Origin: Comamonadaceae bacterium
GTDB lineage: Bacteria > Pseudomonadota > Gammaproteobacteria > Burkholderiales > Burkholderiaceae_C
NCBI GenBank assembly: GCA_027488115.1
Contig: JAIYCG010000027.1
Location: forward strand, 1-57,387
Direction of reading: 5' to 3'
Length of the DNA stretch: 57,387 nucleotides
Below the pieces are notes generated by a model. It was not told where the DNA came from. It saw only the letters and a list, made by a program, of their open reading frames with translations, and did no database searches. Position 1 is the first letter of the stretch. Each line of letters begins with the position of its first letter. This document shows positions 26,002 through 34,092 of the stretch, one piece after another. Both the position numbers and the translations under genes were made by a program.

Positions 26002-26820
26002 ATGATGAAAACACCCGTGAATCGTTTCAAAAAAGCCATCACTGAAAAGCACGCCCAAATTGGTTTGTGGTTGGGCATGGCCAGCAGTTACAGCGCCGAG
26101 ATGTGCGCCATGGCCGGCTTCGATTGGCTGTTGATTGATGGTGAGCATGCGCCCAACAATTTGCAAACCATTCAACAGCAACTTCAAACCATTGCGGCTT
26201 ATCCCGTCAACAACGCCATCGCACGCGTGCCCGTGGGCGACACGGCACTTATCAAACAGTACTTGGATTTGGGCGTTGAGACCTTGCTCATTCCCATGAT
26301 CGACACGCCTGAGCAAGCCGCGCAATGTGTGCAAGCCATGCGTTATCCGCAAAACGATGGCAAGGGTGGTGTGCGTGGCATGGGCGGTGCGCGTGCTTCA
26401 CGCTGGGGCATGTTCCCCAATTACACCAAAGAGGCCAACGAACAAGTTTGCTTGCTGGTGCAAGCTGAAACACGCGAAGCTTTGAAAAATCTGGACGCCA
26501 TTGCCAACACACCCGGTGTAGATGGCGTGTTCATTGGCCCGGCAGACTTGTCGGCTTCATTGGGTCATGTGGGCGACCCCAACCACGTGGAAGTGCAGGC
26601 CGCCATTGAAGATGCCATCGCACGCATTTTGAAAGCGGGTAAGGCACCGGGCATTTTGACGTCCGATGTCACCCAAGCCAAACACTATTTGTCGCTCGGC
26701 GCTTTGTTTGTGGCGGTGGGCCTAGACACTCAAATTTTGGTTCGTCAAACTGCGGCGTTGGTGCGTCAATTCAAGCCCGATGCGGGCATCGCATTGCCAA
26801 CCTCAGGCCAGGTGTACTGA
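26002..26820 (+). CDS. hpaI: 4-Hydroxy-2-oxoheptanedioate aldolase
   Basis: Class II, metal-dependent HpcH/HpaI aldolase of 272 residues that splits 4-hydroxy-2-oxoheptanedioate to pyruvate and succinate semialdehyde, the last step of the pathway. Signatures: [32 protein letters not shown] at the N terminus, [11 protein letters not shown] (metal ligand region), [12 protein letters not shown] and [12 protein letters not shown]. Two ATGs (26002, 26005) are equally possible starts. The class II aldolase-like gene begins 2 bases after its stop. Confidence 0.95.
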   Translation: MMKTPVNRFKKAITEKHAQIGLWLGMASSYSAEMCAMAGFDWLLIDGEHAPNNLQTIQQQLQTIAAYPVNNAIARVPVGDTALIKQYLDLGVETLLIPMIDTPEQAAQCVQAMRYPQNDGKGGVRGMGGARASRWGMFPNYTKEANEQVCLLVQAETREALKNLDAIANTPGVDGVFIGPADLSASLGHVGDPNHVEVQAAIEDAIARILKAGKAPGILTSDVTQAKHYLSLGALFVAVGLDTQILVRQTAALVRQFKPDAGIALPTSGQVY

Positions 26821-26822
26821 TC

Positions 26823-27632
26823 ATGCTGACACACCAACTGCCTGCTGTGCGTTCGCTGCGCCATGAAGTGCATGCCAAAGAATGGGAGGCCCGCGTGCAG
26901 TTGGCGGCCTGTTACCGTGTTTTTGCTTTTTTAGGCTGGACCGAAATGATCTACAACCACATTACCTTGCGCTTGCCGCAAGAAGTTTGTGGTGCCGAAA
27001 AACAATTCTTGATCAATCCCTTTGGCTTGCATTACAGCGAAGTCACCGCCAGCAACTTGGTCAAAATTGACTTGAACGGCAAGGCACTCGATGGCTCACC
27101 CTATCCGGTGAACCCCGCTGGATTTACTGTGCATGCTGCTTTGCACGACAACCTGCCAGAGGCGCACTGCGTGATGCACACCCACACCACTGCAGGTGTA
27201 TCGGTCGCCTGCTTGAAAGAGGGTTTGCAGCAAACCAATTTTTACACGGCGCAGTTGCACAACATGATTGCGTACCATGACTTTGAAGGCATCACCATTC
27301 ATGCAGACGAAGCGCCGCGATTGCTCAAGAGCATTGGCAACAAACAGGCTGTGATCTTGCGCAACCACGGCTTGCTCTCTTGGGGCGCCACCTTGCCTCA
27401 AACATTTGCCATCCTCTGGACTTTGCAGCGAGCCTGTGAAATTCAATTGGCCACCTTCAGCATGGGGGGAGCTTCGCAGGCCATTCCAGTGAGTGAAGAA
27501 GTTGCAGCCAAGTGCACGCGCGATGCGCTGCAGTTCAATCCCAACCACGGGGCTGGCAACGATGTGTTGGACGCCCTGATTCGACAAGTCGATCGGCAAT
27601 GGCACAAACCTGAGGAAAGCTACCGCTTATGA
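26823..27632 (+). CDS. Class II aldolase/adducin-family protein
   Basis: A 269-residue protein with the class II aldolase (fuculose-phosphate aldolase/adducin) fold. The zinc site is visible as MHTHTTAG plus LRNHGLLSWG; EMIYNHITLRLP and FGLHYSEVTASNLVKIDL are family blocks. Homologues are annotated as aldolases of unknown substrate and occur in many catabolic clusters. It is tightly packed after hpaI and its stop overlaps the next start by 4 bases, suggesting that it belongs to the same transcript. No step of the known pathway obviously needs it. Confidence 0.88.
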   Translation: MLTHQLPAVRSLRHEVHAKEWEARVQLAACYRVFAFLGWTEMIYNHITLRLPQEVCGAEKQFLINPFGLHYSEVTASNLVKIDLNGKALDGSPYPVNPAGFTVHAALHDNLPEAHCVMHTHTTAGVSVACLKEGLQQTNFYTAQLHNMIAYHDFEGITIHADEAPRLLKSIGNKQAVILRNHGLLSWGATLPQTFAILWTLQRACEIQLATFSMGGASQAIPVSEEVAAKCTRDALQFNPNHGAGNDVLDALIRQVDRQWHKPEESYRL

Positions 27633-28642
27633 AAGTTTGTATTTACGGTGCTGGTGCCATTGGCGGTTGGATCGGCGTGCACTTGGCCAGAATGGGGCAT
27701 GAGGTCAGTGTTGTGGCTCGCGGCGCAACGCTTGCGGCTTTGCAAACAAATGGCCTGCAATGCATTCAACCGCAAGCCCAGTTTCAAACGGATCAGACGC
27801 ACTTGAAGGCCATTGTCAAAGTCTCGGCCAATCCCGCTGACTTAGGCCCTCAAGACTTGGTCATCGTGGCGGTCAAGGCGCCAGCCATGGCCGATGTGGC
27901 CAAAGGCATCCCGCCTTTGTTGGCGCCCCACACCATGGTGTTGACGGCCATGAATGGTGTGCCGTGGTGGTTCTTTGAAGGCTTTGGCGATTCACTTCAA
28001 GGTACTCGCCTCAACACCATTGACCCTCAAGGCCTGATTGGCCAAGCCATTCCTGCCCACCATGTGGTGGGTTGCGTGGTTCATTCCAGCTGTTCATTGG
28101 ATGCACCCGGTGTGGTGCGACATCATTTTGGACAAGGCCTGATATTGGGTGAGCCAGCCACGCAAACGGGGCCCGCCAGTGAACGTGTGCAAGATCTTGT
28201 GAGTGCATTGCAAGCCGCTGGTTTCAACGCCAGTGCCTCTGCACAAATTCAAAAAGATGTTTGGTACAAGCTTTGGGGCAACATGACCGTCAACCCCATC
28301 AGTGCGTTCACGGGGGCCACCACCGATTTGATTTTGCAAGATGACTTGGTTCGAGATTTTGTTTCAAAAATCATGCTCGAGGCCAAACAGATTGGCGAAA
28401 AAATAGGTATTCCCATTGCCCAAATGCCCGATGATCGACATGCCGTGACCCGAAAACTGGGGGCTTTCAAAACTTCCATGTTGCAAGATGTGCAGGCTGG
28501 CAAAGCGGTTGAGTTGGATGCACTGGTGAGCGTGGTGCGTGAGTTGGGCCAACTCACGCAGGTCAGCACGCCCTATACCGATGCGCTGCTCGGCCTCAGT
28601 CGCCTGCATGCCAGGGTGCACGGCCTCTATCCTGCAGAATGA
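27629..28642 (+). CDS. 2-Dehydropantoate 2-reductase-family oxidoreductase
   Basis: A 337-residue NAD(P)-dependent reductase of the ketopantoate reductase (PanE/ApbA) family: N-terminal GAGAIGG dinucleotide loop, then VVAVKAPAMADVAKGI, and the C-terminal helical domain with the catalytic-type Lys in DVWYKLWGNMTVNPISA. Members of this family embedded in catabolic operons often reduce other 2-oxo acids, so pantothenate synthesis is not assured. Overlap of 4 bases with the preceding aldolase gene and 4 bases to the transporter gene make a compact tail to the hpa array. Confidence 0.85.
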   Translation: MKVCIYGAGAIGGWIGVHLARMGHEVSVVARGATLAALQTNGLQCIQPQAQFQTDQTHLKAIVKVSANPADLGPQDLVIVAVKAPAMADVAKGIPPLLAPHTMVLTAMNGVPWWFFEGFGDSLQGTRLNTIDPQGLIGQAIPAHHVVGCVVHSSCSLDAPGVVRHHFGQGLILGEPATQTGPASERVQDLVSALQAAGFNASASAQIQKDVWYKLWGNMTVNPISAFTGATTDLILQDDLVRDFVSKIMLEAKQIGEKIGIPIAQMPDDRHAVTRKLGAFKTSMLQDVQAGKAVELDALVSVVRELGQLTQVSTPYTDALLGLSRLHARVHGLYPAE

Positions 28643-28646
28643 GTGC

Positions 28647-29552
28647 ATGACTGAACAATCGAAATCTCTCACCAGCACGGCCTTCGCCACCTTGTTGCTC
28701 ATCGCTTTCATGATGGGCGCCAACCATGTGGCCGCACGCTTGGCTTTCAACAATGGCGTCGATGTGGTCACAGCGGTCAGCTTTCGCAGTGTGATCACAG
28801 CGGTGGTGGTGGGTTTGATTGTGTGGCAACAAAAAGTTCAAATTCAAGTTGAGTCAAACCACAAAAAATACATGCTGATCATTGGTGGACTCATTGCGGT
28901 TCAAAGCGTGTGTTTGTATTCATCGGTGGCCAGACTGCCAGTGGCATTGGCCTTGTTGGCCTTCAACACCTACCCTTTGTCGACCGCTTTTTGGGCGCGC
29001 GTGCTTTACAAACATCAAGCTGAAAAGGCGGTGCTTTGGAGCATGCCTATTTTGTTGGTCGGCTTGGCCTTGGCACTCGATGTATTGGGCGCCGCTTCTG
29101 GCCTGGGTGCTGCAGAGCATTGGTCACAAATTGGCTCTGGGGTGGCGTTTGCTTTAGCGGCCTCCGCAACATTTGGCTTGGCACTGGTCTATACGCAGCA
29201 CGAAACGACGGGCCTAGATGGCCGCGTCCGAACCTTTTCTTCGATGACCATTGTCGGCGTTTTGGCAGTGGCCGCGGCCATCAGTCAGGGGGGCTTTCAT
29301 TTGCCGCAAGCACCCGCCGGTTGGTGGGGGCTTGGCATGTTGTCGTTTTTGTATGGCACGGCCTTCACCATTTTGTTCACGGTCTTGCCCAGGTTGGGCG
29401 TGGTGGGCAACTCGGCCATCATGAACGTAGAGCCAGTGTTTGCCTTGGTGTTGGCTTGGGCTTTGCTGGATCAAGCGATTGCACCTATTCAACTGGTAGG
29501 GGCCTTCTTGGTGGTGGGCACCGTGATGTGGCTGGGTCTGCGCAAACGCTAG
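28647..29552 (+). CDS. DMT (EamA)-family transporter
   Basis: A 301-residue membrane protein with about ten hydrophobic helices arranged as two EamA repeats, the layout of drug/metabolite transporters. The second repeat ends with the typical FLYGTAFTILFTVLPRLG and NVEPVFALVLAWALLDQ. The start at 28647 is 4 bases after the preceding gene; a longer frame would run inside that gene. Could import an aromatic substrate or export a metabolite, inferred only from position at the end of the hpa array. Its stop overlaps that of convergent rsmI within CTAG. Confidence 0.85.
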   Translation: MTEQSKSLTSTAFATLLLIAFMMGANHVAARLAFNNGVDVVTAVSFRSVITAVVVGLIVWQQKVQIQVESNHKKYMLIIGGLIAVQSVCLYSSVARLPVALALLAFNTYPLSTAFWARVLYKHQAEKAVLWSMPILLVGLALALDVLGAASGLGAAEHWSQIGSGVAFALAASATFGLALVYTQHETTGLDGRVRTFSSMTIVGVLAVAAAISQGGFHLPQAPAGWWGLGMLSFLYGTAFTILFTVLPRLGVVGNSAIMNVEPVFALVLAWALLDQAIAPIQLVGAFLVVGTVMWLGLRKR

Positions 29553-30538
29553 TCATGACCCTTCTTCAAGCTCAGCGCAGTGTCATAGATTAAGTTTTTG
29601 GAAACGCCCGTGATGTCGCTGGTCATTTTGACGGCAGTTTTCAAAGGCAACTCAGTGAGAAGCAACTTCAAAGTTCGCAAGCTGTCGGCATCCAAGGCGT
29701 TGTCATTTTCAGACTTGGGTTTTTCCAAAGCGTGGATAACCAGCGCAAATTCACCGCGTACATGATCAGATTTTTCTGCAAACCAAGCCGGTAATTTTTG
29801 AGCTTCAACGGTGTGCACCGTTTCAAATTGTTTGGTCAATTCCCGGCCCACCGTAATCAGCCGGCTTCCCAAAACTGAAAGAGCCAAGGCCAAGGCCTCA
29901 ATGCGATGCGGTGCTTCTAGCAACACCACGGCGCGCGATTCACCGCTCAGCGTTTCAATGGCGCGCTGTCTTTCTGTGGCTTTGGAAGATAGAAAACCTG
30001 AAAAGACAAAGCCGCCTTCACCCATGACACCGGCAGCGCTTAGCAAGGTGGTCACACTGCTGGCACCTGGCAAAGGCATGACGCGATAACCTGCAGCGGC
30101 GACAGCTGCAACCAATCGTGCACCAGGGTCGCTAATGGCTGGCGTGCCCGCATCACTCACATAGGCCACACGTTCGCCTTGGGCCAAACGGGCAATCACT
30201 TGAGCGGCAGCCTCGGCTTCATTGTGTTGATGCACGGCCAATAACTGCGAATTGTTTCTGTCCAATCCATAGGCTCGAAGCAGTTGTTGGGTATGACGTG
30301 TGTCTTCACAGGCCAAGGTATTGGCTCTTTCAATCACATACAAAGCTCGCAATGTGATGTCGGCCAGGTTGCCGATGGGCGTGGCCACCACATACAGTGT
30401 GCTGGCTGGGTGATTTTGCGGCCCCACAGCGTCGCGGGCTGCTTGAAATGCCTTGTTGTAAGTCGAAGCCAAACCCCCAGAACTCGTCTCATTGGCGGTG
30501 ACTGGCATGGCTTCATTTTTTTCAGAAGGCAAATTCAA
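29549..30538 (-). CDS. rsmI: 16S rRNA (cytidine1402-2'-O)-methyltransferase
   Basis: Tetrapyrrole-methylase-fold enzyme that 2'-O-methylates C1402 of 16S rRNA. The diagnostic block TLYVVATPIGNLADITLRAL, the CEDTRHTQQLL loop, SDAGTPAISDPGARLV and FVFSGFLSSK are all present in the 329-residue product. I choose TTG at 30538 because GAGGAG lies 5 bases upstream; ATG at 30508 (319 residues) is the alternative with a weaker GAAG. The TTG overlaps by one base with the ATG of divergent yraN. Conserved synteny with yraN-diaA-dolP, as in E. coli. Confidence 0.95.
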   Translation of the reverse strand: MNLPSEKNEAMPVTANETSSGGLASTYNKAFQAARDAVGPQNHPASTLYVVATPIGNLADITLRALYVIERANTLACEDTRHTQQLLRAYGLDRNNSQLLAVHQHNEAEAAAQVIARLAQGERVAYVSDAGTPAISDPGARLVAAVAAAGYRVMPLPGASSVTTLLSAAGVMGEGGFVFSGFLSSKATERQRAIETLSGESRAVVLLEAPHRIEALALALSVLGSRLITVGRELTKQFETVHTVEAQKLPAWFAEKSDHVRGEFALVIHALEKPKSENDNALDADSLRTLKLLLTELPLKTAVKMTSDITGVSKNLIYDTALSLKKGHD

Positions 30539-30556
30539 TGGTGCTCCTCAATCGGA
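30524..30556. promoter_or_regulatory. Back-to-back ribosome-binding sites and shared start-codon base of rsmI and yraN
   Basis: On the plus strand AGAAGG (30524-30529) precedes the yraN ATG at 30538; on the minus strand GAGGAG (about 30544-30549) precedes the rsmI TTG whose first base is also 30538. The plus-strand string CAATG thus holds both starts. Each ribosome-binding site lies within the other gene's coding sequence and no intergenic DNA remains. Confidence 0.75.
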
Positions 30557-30912
30557 CAACGAAGCAAAGTGGCGATGCCGCGGAAGATGCCGCGCTGCTC
30601 TTTTTGCAACAACAAGGTTTGCGATTGTTACAGCGCAATTATCGAACGCCTGGGCGGGGTGGTGGAGAAATTGACCTCATTTTGCAAGAATCCGACAGCA
30701 CCGTGGTGTTTGTGGAGGTTCGAAAGCGTGCCTTGGGTCAATTTGGCGGTGCATTGGGCAGTGTGGGCGCCACGAAGCAAAGGCGCATTGTGTTTGCCGC
30801 TCGATTTTTCTTGATGCGTTGGCGAAGCCTTCCTCCGGCGCGCTTTGACGTCATTGCTTGGGAGCCCGAAGGCATGATTTGGATCAAGGCGGCCTTTGAT
30901 GCGATTTCTTAA
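30538..30912 (+). CDS. yraN: YraN/UPF0102 family protein, nuclease-like fold
   Basis: A 124-residue protein of the YraN family (predicted endonuclease-like fold, function not established). The pattern GDAAEDAALLFLQQQGLRLLQRNYRTPGRGGGEIDLILQ, VFVEVRKRALGQFGGALGSV and QRRIVFAARFFL covers the catalytic-type Glu-Asp-Glu-x-Lys/Arg positions. AGAAGG sits 8 bases before the ATG. Followed by diaA and dolP as in the E. coli yraN-diaA-dolP group, although the E. coli neighbour lpoA is absent here. Confidence 0.92.
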   Translation: MVLLNRTTKQSGDAAEDAALLFLQQQGLRLLQRNYRTPGRGGGEIDLILQESDSTVVFVEVRKRALGQFGGALGSVGATKQRRIVFAARFFLMRWRSLPPARFDVIAWEPEGMIWIKAAFDAIS

Positions 30913-30957
30913 TTGCCGCAGCATTGGCTGAAGTCTGCTGCGAGTATCATGCAGTTC

Positions 30958-31536
30958 ATGTTAGAACTGCGTATTCAACAACACTTCATCGACAGCGCTG
31001 ACCTGCAATACCAAGCGGCCGAAGCCTTGGCCAAGCCTTTGGATGCGGGCGTTCAGGCGCTCATGGCTTGCATCACCAGTGGCGGCAAAGTCTTGGTTTG
31101 TGGGGAAGGCAGTGCGGCAGCATTGGCTCAGTATTTTGCCAGTTTGTTTGTGGGTGGCTTTGAGCGTGAACGACCCGAACTCGCAGCCATTGCCTTGCTT
31201 CACGAAGGTTTAGGTGATCCTGCCTATGCCAGTTTGGCCAGGCAAGTGCGTGCTTTAGGCCAAGCTGGCGATGTGCTGTTGTTGCTCACTGCCACGGGCG
31301 AAGAAGAGGGTCTGATGCGAGCTTTGCATGCCGCGCACGAACGCGACATGACGGTCATTGCCCTGACAGGCAAAGGCGGTGGCTCAGTTGCCAAAGCGCT
31401 GCGTGAAACGGATGTGCATGTTGGCATCCCCCACGATCGTGCAGTCCGCATTCGCGAAGTTCAGCAATTGGCCCTCCACTGTCTGTGCGACGGCGTAGAT
31501 GCCCAACTGATGGGTGACCAAGACGCCTTGGGATGA
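30958..31536 (+). CDS. diaA: DiaA-like SIS-domain protein
   Basis: A 192-residue sugar-isomerase (SIS) domain protein. The N-terminal LELRIQQHFIDSADLQYQAAEAL helix, GGKVLVCGEGSAAALAQYFASLF phosphosugar-type loop and DVLLLLTATGEEEGL match DiaA/GmhA relatives. DiaA is a DnaA-binding regulator of replication initiation in E. coli; related GmhA is phosphoheptose isomerase. Synteny (yraN upstream, dolP downstream) favours DiaA, though homologues in beta-proteobacteria are often labelled phosphoheptose isomerase. ATG 30949 is an alternative start. Confidence 0.82.
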   Translation: MLELRIQQHFIDSADLQYQAAEALAKPLDAGVQALMACITSGGKVLVCGEGSAAALAQYFASLFVGGFERERPELAAIALLHEGLGDPAYASLARQVRALGQAGDVLLLLTATGEEEGLMRALHAAHERDMTVIALTGKGGGSVAKALRETDVHVGIPHDRAVRIREVQQLALHCLCDGVDAQLMGDQDALG

Positions 31537-31606
31537 ACGAAAGAAGGACATTCCTTTTTTGAATCGACGCGCTAAAATGCTTTATGACTTTCTAAGGACT
31601 CTTCAA

Positions 31607-32257
31607 GTGAAACTCAATCTCAATCGTTGGATGTTTTCTGCGTTGGCGGCCAGCACCTTGGTTGCCAGCTTGTCGGCGTGTGCGCCTTTGATTATTGGCA
31701 GTGCCGTGGTGGGAGGCTTCGTGGCCATCGATCGTCGCACAGCAGGCATACAGTTAGAGGACGAAAGCATTGAGCTTCGAACAGCGCAAGGTCTGCGTCA
31801 GATCTTAACTGAAGCTTCGCATGTGAATGTGACCAGCTACAACCGCATGGTGCTGCTGACGGGCGAAGTGAGTTCAGCCTCAGAAAGAGAACGTGCTGAG
31901 AGATTGGCGAAAAGCCAAGAGAATGTTAGCTCTGTTGTCAATGACTTGGCCATAGAACCTGCCAGCTCAATCACACAGCGCTCCAAAGACATCATCACCT
32001 CAGGTCAAATCAAAGCCTTGCTGGTGGATGCCAAAGATTTGCAATCCAATGCTTTCAAAGTCGTGACAGAGCGCGGCATTGTTTACCTGATGGGCCGTGT
32101 CACAACTCGAGAGGCACAGCGCGCTTCAGAAATTGCACGCAGCGGCAGTGTGAGCGGTGTGGTGAAGGTGGTGCGAGTGTTTGAGATCATCACCGAAGAA
32201 GAGCTGAAGCGCATCAGCGCGCAGCCCTTGTCACCTCAATCACAACCTAAAATTTAA
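31607..32257 (+). CDS. dolP: BON-domain outer-membrane lipoprotein (DolP/YraP-like)
   Basis: A 216-residue lipoprotein. The signal peptide ends with a lipobox LSAC, so the mature protein starts at a lipidated Cys. Two BON domains follow (about 45-115 and 120-190; RMVLLTGEVSSASERERAE and RGIVYLMGRVTTREAQRAS). DolP supports outer-membrane integrity and BAM function in E. coli. I choose GTG 31607, with AAGGA 8 bases upstream; an ATG at 31577 would add 10 residues but has no ribosome-binding site. Last gene of the yraN group; a strong terminator follows. Confidence 0.88.
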   Translation: MKLNLNRWMFSALAASTLVASLSACAPLIIGSAVVGGFVAIDRRTAGIQLEDESIELRTAQGLRQILTEASHVNVTSYNRMVLLTGEVSSASERERAERLAKSQENVSSVVNDLAIEPASSITQRSKDIITSGQIKALLVDAKDLQSNAFKVVTERGIVYLMGRVTTREAQRASEIARSGSVSGVVKVVRVFEIITEEELKRISAQPLSPQSQPKI

Positions 32258-32274
32258 GGTTTGGTGTTCAATTT

Positions 32275-32308
32275 AAAAGGGGCTCTGAAGTGATTCAGAG
32301 CCCCTTTT
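32275..32308. terminator. Bidirectional intrinsic terminator
   Basis: A 15-bp perfect stem AAAAGGGGCTCTGAA / TTCAGAGCCCCTTTT with loop GTGA lies 17 bases after the dolP stop. It has T-runs on both strands, so it can end transcription of dolP and of the convergent dehydrogenase gene. Confidence 0.93.
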
Positions 32309-32328
32309 GCTTGAGGCGTTTGAAGCGC

Positions 32329-33243
32329 TTAGCCCAGACGCTTGATTAAGCTAGAGGTGTCCCAGCGATGGCCGCCCATTTGTTGCACATCGGCGTAAAA
32401 CTGATCGACCAAGGCTGTCACCGGCAAGCGCGCGCCATTGCGTTTGGCTTCGTCCATGACCAGGCCCAAGTCTTTGCGCATCCAATCGACCGCAAAACCA
32501 AAATCAAACTTGTCCGCCACCATGGTTTTGCCGCGGTTGTCCATTTGCCAACTTTGCGCTGCGCCCTTGCCAATCACATCCAGCACCAGATTCATGTCGA
32601 GGCCTGCTTTTTGTCCAAAAGCAATGGCTTCTGACAAACCTTGTACCAAGCCCGCAATGCACACTTGATTGACCATTTTGGTGAGTTGGCCTGCGCCAGA
32701 CTCGCCCATCAGGGTGTAAGCCCGAGAGAACGCCATGGCGGCGGGTTTGGTGGCTTCAAAAATGGCAGCATCGCCGCCACACATGACGGTGAGCAAGCCA
32801 TTTTGAGCGCCACCTTGGCCACCCGAAACGGGCGCGTCAATGAAATTCAAGCCCAGCGCTTTGGCTGCTGCGTAGAGTTCGCGGGCCACATTGGCGGAGG
32901 CCGTGGTGTGGTCAACAAACGTAGCGCCTTTTTTCATGCCTGCAAAAGCGCCGTCTGCGCCCAGCACCACTGCACGCAAATCTTCATCGTTGCCCACGCA
33001 GCAAAAGACAATGTCGGCATCTTTCACAGCTTCACGGGGCGTAGGGGCATGCGCAGGTTGGCGTGAGTCTGCAAACTCTTGGCACCAAGCTGCTGCTTTG
33101 GCAGCGCTTCGGTTGTACACCGTGACGGCATGACCTGCCTTGGCCAAATGGCCAGCCATGGGAAAGCCCATGACGCCCAGGCCTAGAAAGGCCACATGTT
33201 GTGAAGGAGCGGATTCGTAAGTTTTTGCGTTCAGGCTGCTCAT
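32329..33243 (-). CDS. NAD(P)-dependent beta-hydroxyacid dehydrogenase (HIBADH family)
   Basis: A 304-residue member of the 3-hydroxyisobutyrate dehydrogenase / tartronate semialdehyde reductase family. Dinucleotide loop FLGLGVMGFPMAGHLAKAGH, substrate-binding DAPVSGGQGGAQNG, and catalytic Lys in LTKMVNQVCIAGL are visible; the tail WRKDLG-like MRKDLGLVMDEAKRNG is normal. Substrate within the family cannot be fixed. The ATG at 33243 (MSSLNAKTYES) gives the usual length; a longer open frame of 69 residues is unlike the family and would overlap divergent yggS. Confidence 0.9.
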   Translation of the reverse strand: MSSLNAKTYESAPSQHVAFLGLGVMGFPMAGHLAKAGHAVTVYNRSAAKAAAWCQEFADSRQPAHAPTPREAVKDADIVFCCVGNDEDLRAVVLGADGAFAGMKKGATFVDHTTASANVARELYAAAKALGLNFIDAPVSGGQGGAQNGLLTVMCGGDAAIFEATKPAAMAFSRAYTLMGESGAGQLTKMVNQVCIAGLVQGLSEAIAFGQKAGLDMNLVLDVIGKGAAQSWQMDNRGKTMVADKFDFGFAVDWMRKDLGLVMDEAKRNGARLPVTALVDQFYADVQQMGGHRWDTSSLIKRLG

Positions 33244-33334
33244 GATGATCGAATTGAGTGGGTTGAAGAGATGTTCAAGCCAGTGATTGTCCATGAATTT
33301 CCTTGGCGTTGTTAGATTTGGTAACCTTGTCCCC

Positions 33335-34021
33335 ATGCAAGAACTCGTTTCAAACAATCTCAAGCAAGTTCGCAAGCGAATTGAGCTTGCCTCTGCGGTG
33401 GCTGGCCGAGCATCAGACGCCGTGAAACTGTTGGCAGTTTCCAAGACCATGCCAGCGCAAGCTGTGCGCGAAGCTTATGCGGCAGGCCAAACGGCTTTTG
33501 GTGAAAACTACATTCAAGAGGGGGTCGACAAAATCGCATCCTTGGCAGATTTGCCCTTGGAGTGGCATTGCATTGGCCCCATTCAAAGCAACAAGTCAAA
33601 GTTGGTGGCTGAAAATTTTGCTTGGGTTCACAGTGTTGATCGTTTGAAAATAGCCGAGCGTTTGTCTGCGCAACGACCCGCCCACTTGCCACCATTGCAA
33701 ATTTGTTTGCAAGTGAATGTCGATGGCGGCCAAAACAAATCGGGCGTTGCGCCGCAAGATCTCTTGGCGCTTGCGCTAGCCGTTGCCAAATTGCCGCACT
33801 TGCAATTGCGGGGGCTCATGACCATTCCAGAACCCGCTGACAATGAAGCACAGACGCGTGCTGTTCACAGGCAGGCCAAAGAGCTGTTGGACGGCTTGAA
33901 CAAAGCGGGTTTGAAACTCGATACGCTGTCCATGGGCATGACCTCCGATTTAGAGGCTGCCATTGCCGAGGGCAGCACTTGCGTGCGTGTTGGGACGGCT
34001 ATTTTTGGCGTGCGCTCCTAA
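33335..34021 (+). CDS. yggS: PLP homeostasis protein YggS/PLPBP
   Basis: A 228-residue single-domain alanine-racemase-fold protein that binds pyridoxal phosphate and buffers its level. The PLP Lys lies in VKLLAVSKTMPAQAV; AFGENYIQEGVDKI, WHCIGPIQSNKSK, the LMTIPEPADN loop and SMGMTSDLEAAIAEGSTCVRVGTAIFG complete the family pattern. Start ATG 33335 gives the usual length (about 230); no ribosome-binding site is evident. It is divergent from the dehydrogenase gene. Confidence 0.95.
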   Translation: MQELVSNNLKQVRKRIELASAVAGRASDAVKLLAVSKTMPAQAVREAYAAGQTAFGENYIQEGVDKIASLADLPLEWHCIGPIQSNKSKLVAENFAWVHSVDRLKIAERLSAQRPAHLPPLQICLQVNVDGGQNKSGVAPQDLLALALAVAKLPHLQLRGLMTIPEPADNEAQTRAVHRQAKELLDGLNKAGLKLDTLSMGMTSDLEAAIAEGSTCVRVGTAIFGVRS

Positions 34022-34055
34022 AAACTCAGCGCGCAGGCTGGGTTGATGTTGCTTG

Positions 34056-34074
34056 AAGTTGCTTGATGCAACTT
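34056..34074. repeat. Small inverted repeat between convergent yggS and glcD
   Basis: AAGTTGC-TTGAT-GCAACTT forms a 7-bp stem with a 5-base loop between the convergent ends of yggS and the FAD-oxidase gene. There is no T-run on either side, so any terminator role is weak. Confidence 0.35.
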
Positions 34075-34092
34075 GATCCTGCTGTCGGTAGC

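Noticed and set aside
28539..28646. Longer N terminus for the DMT transporter
   Set aside because: The extra 36 residues are encoded within the preceding reductase gene, show no transporter character, and the ATG at 28647 gives the normal EamA start.
33244..33450. Longer start for the HIBADH-family gene
   Set aside because: The added 69 residues have low-complexity character, would overlap the divergent yggS start, and do not precede the dinucleotide motif in this family.
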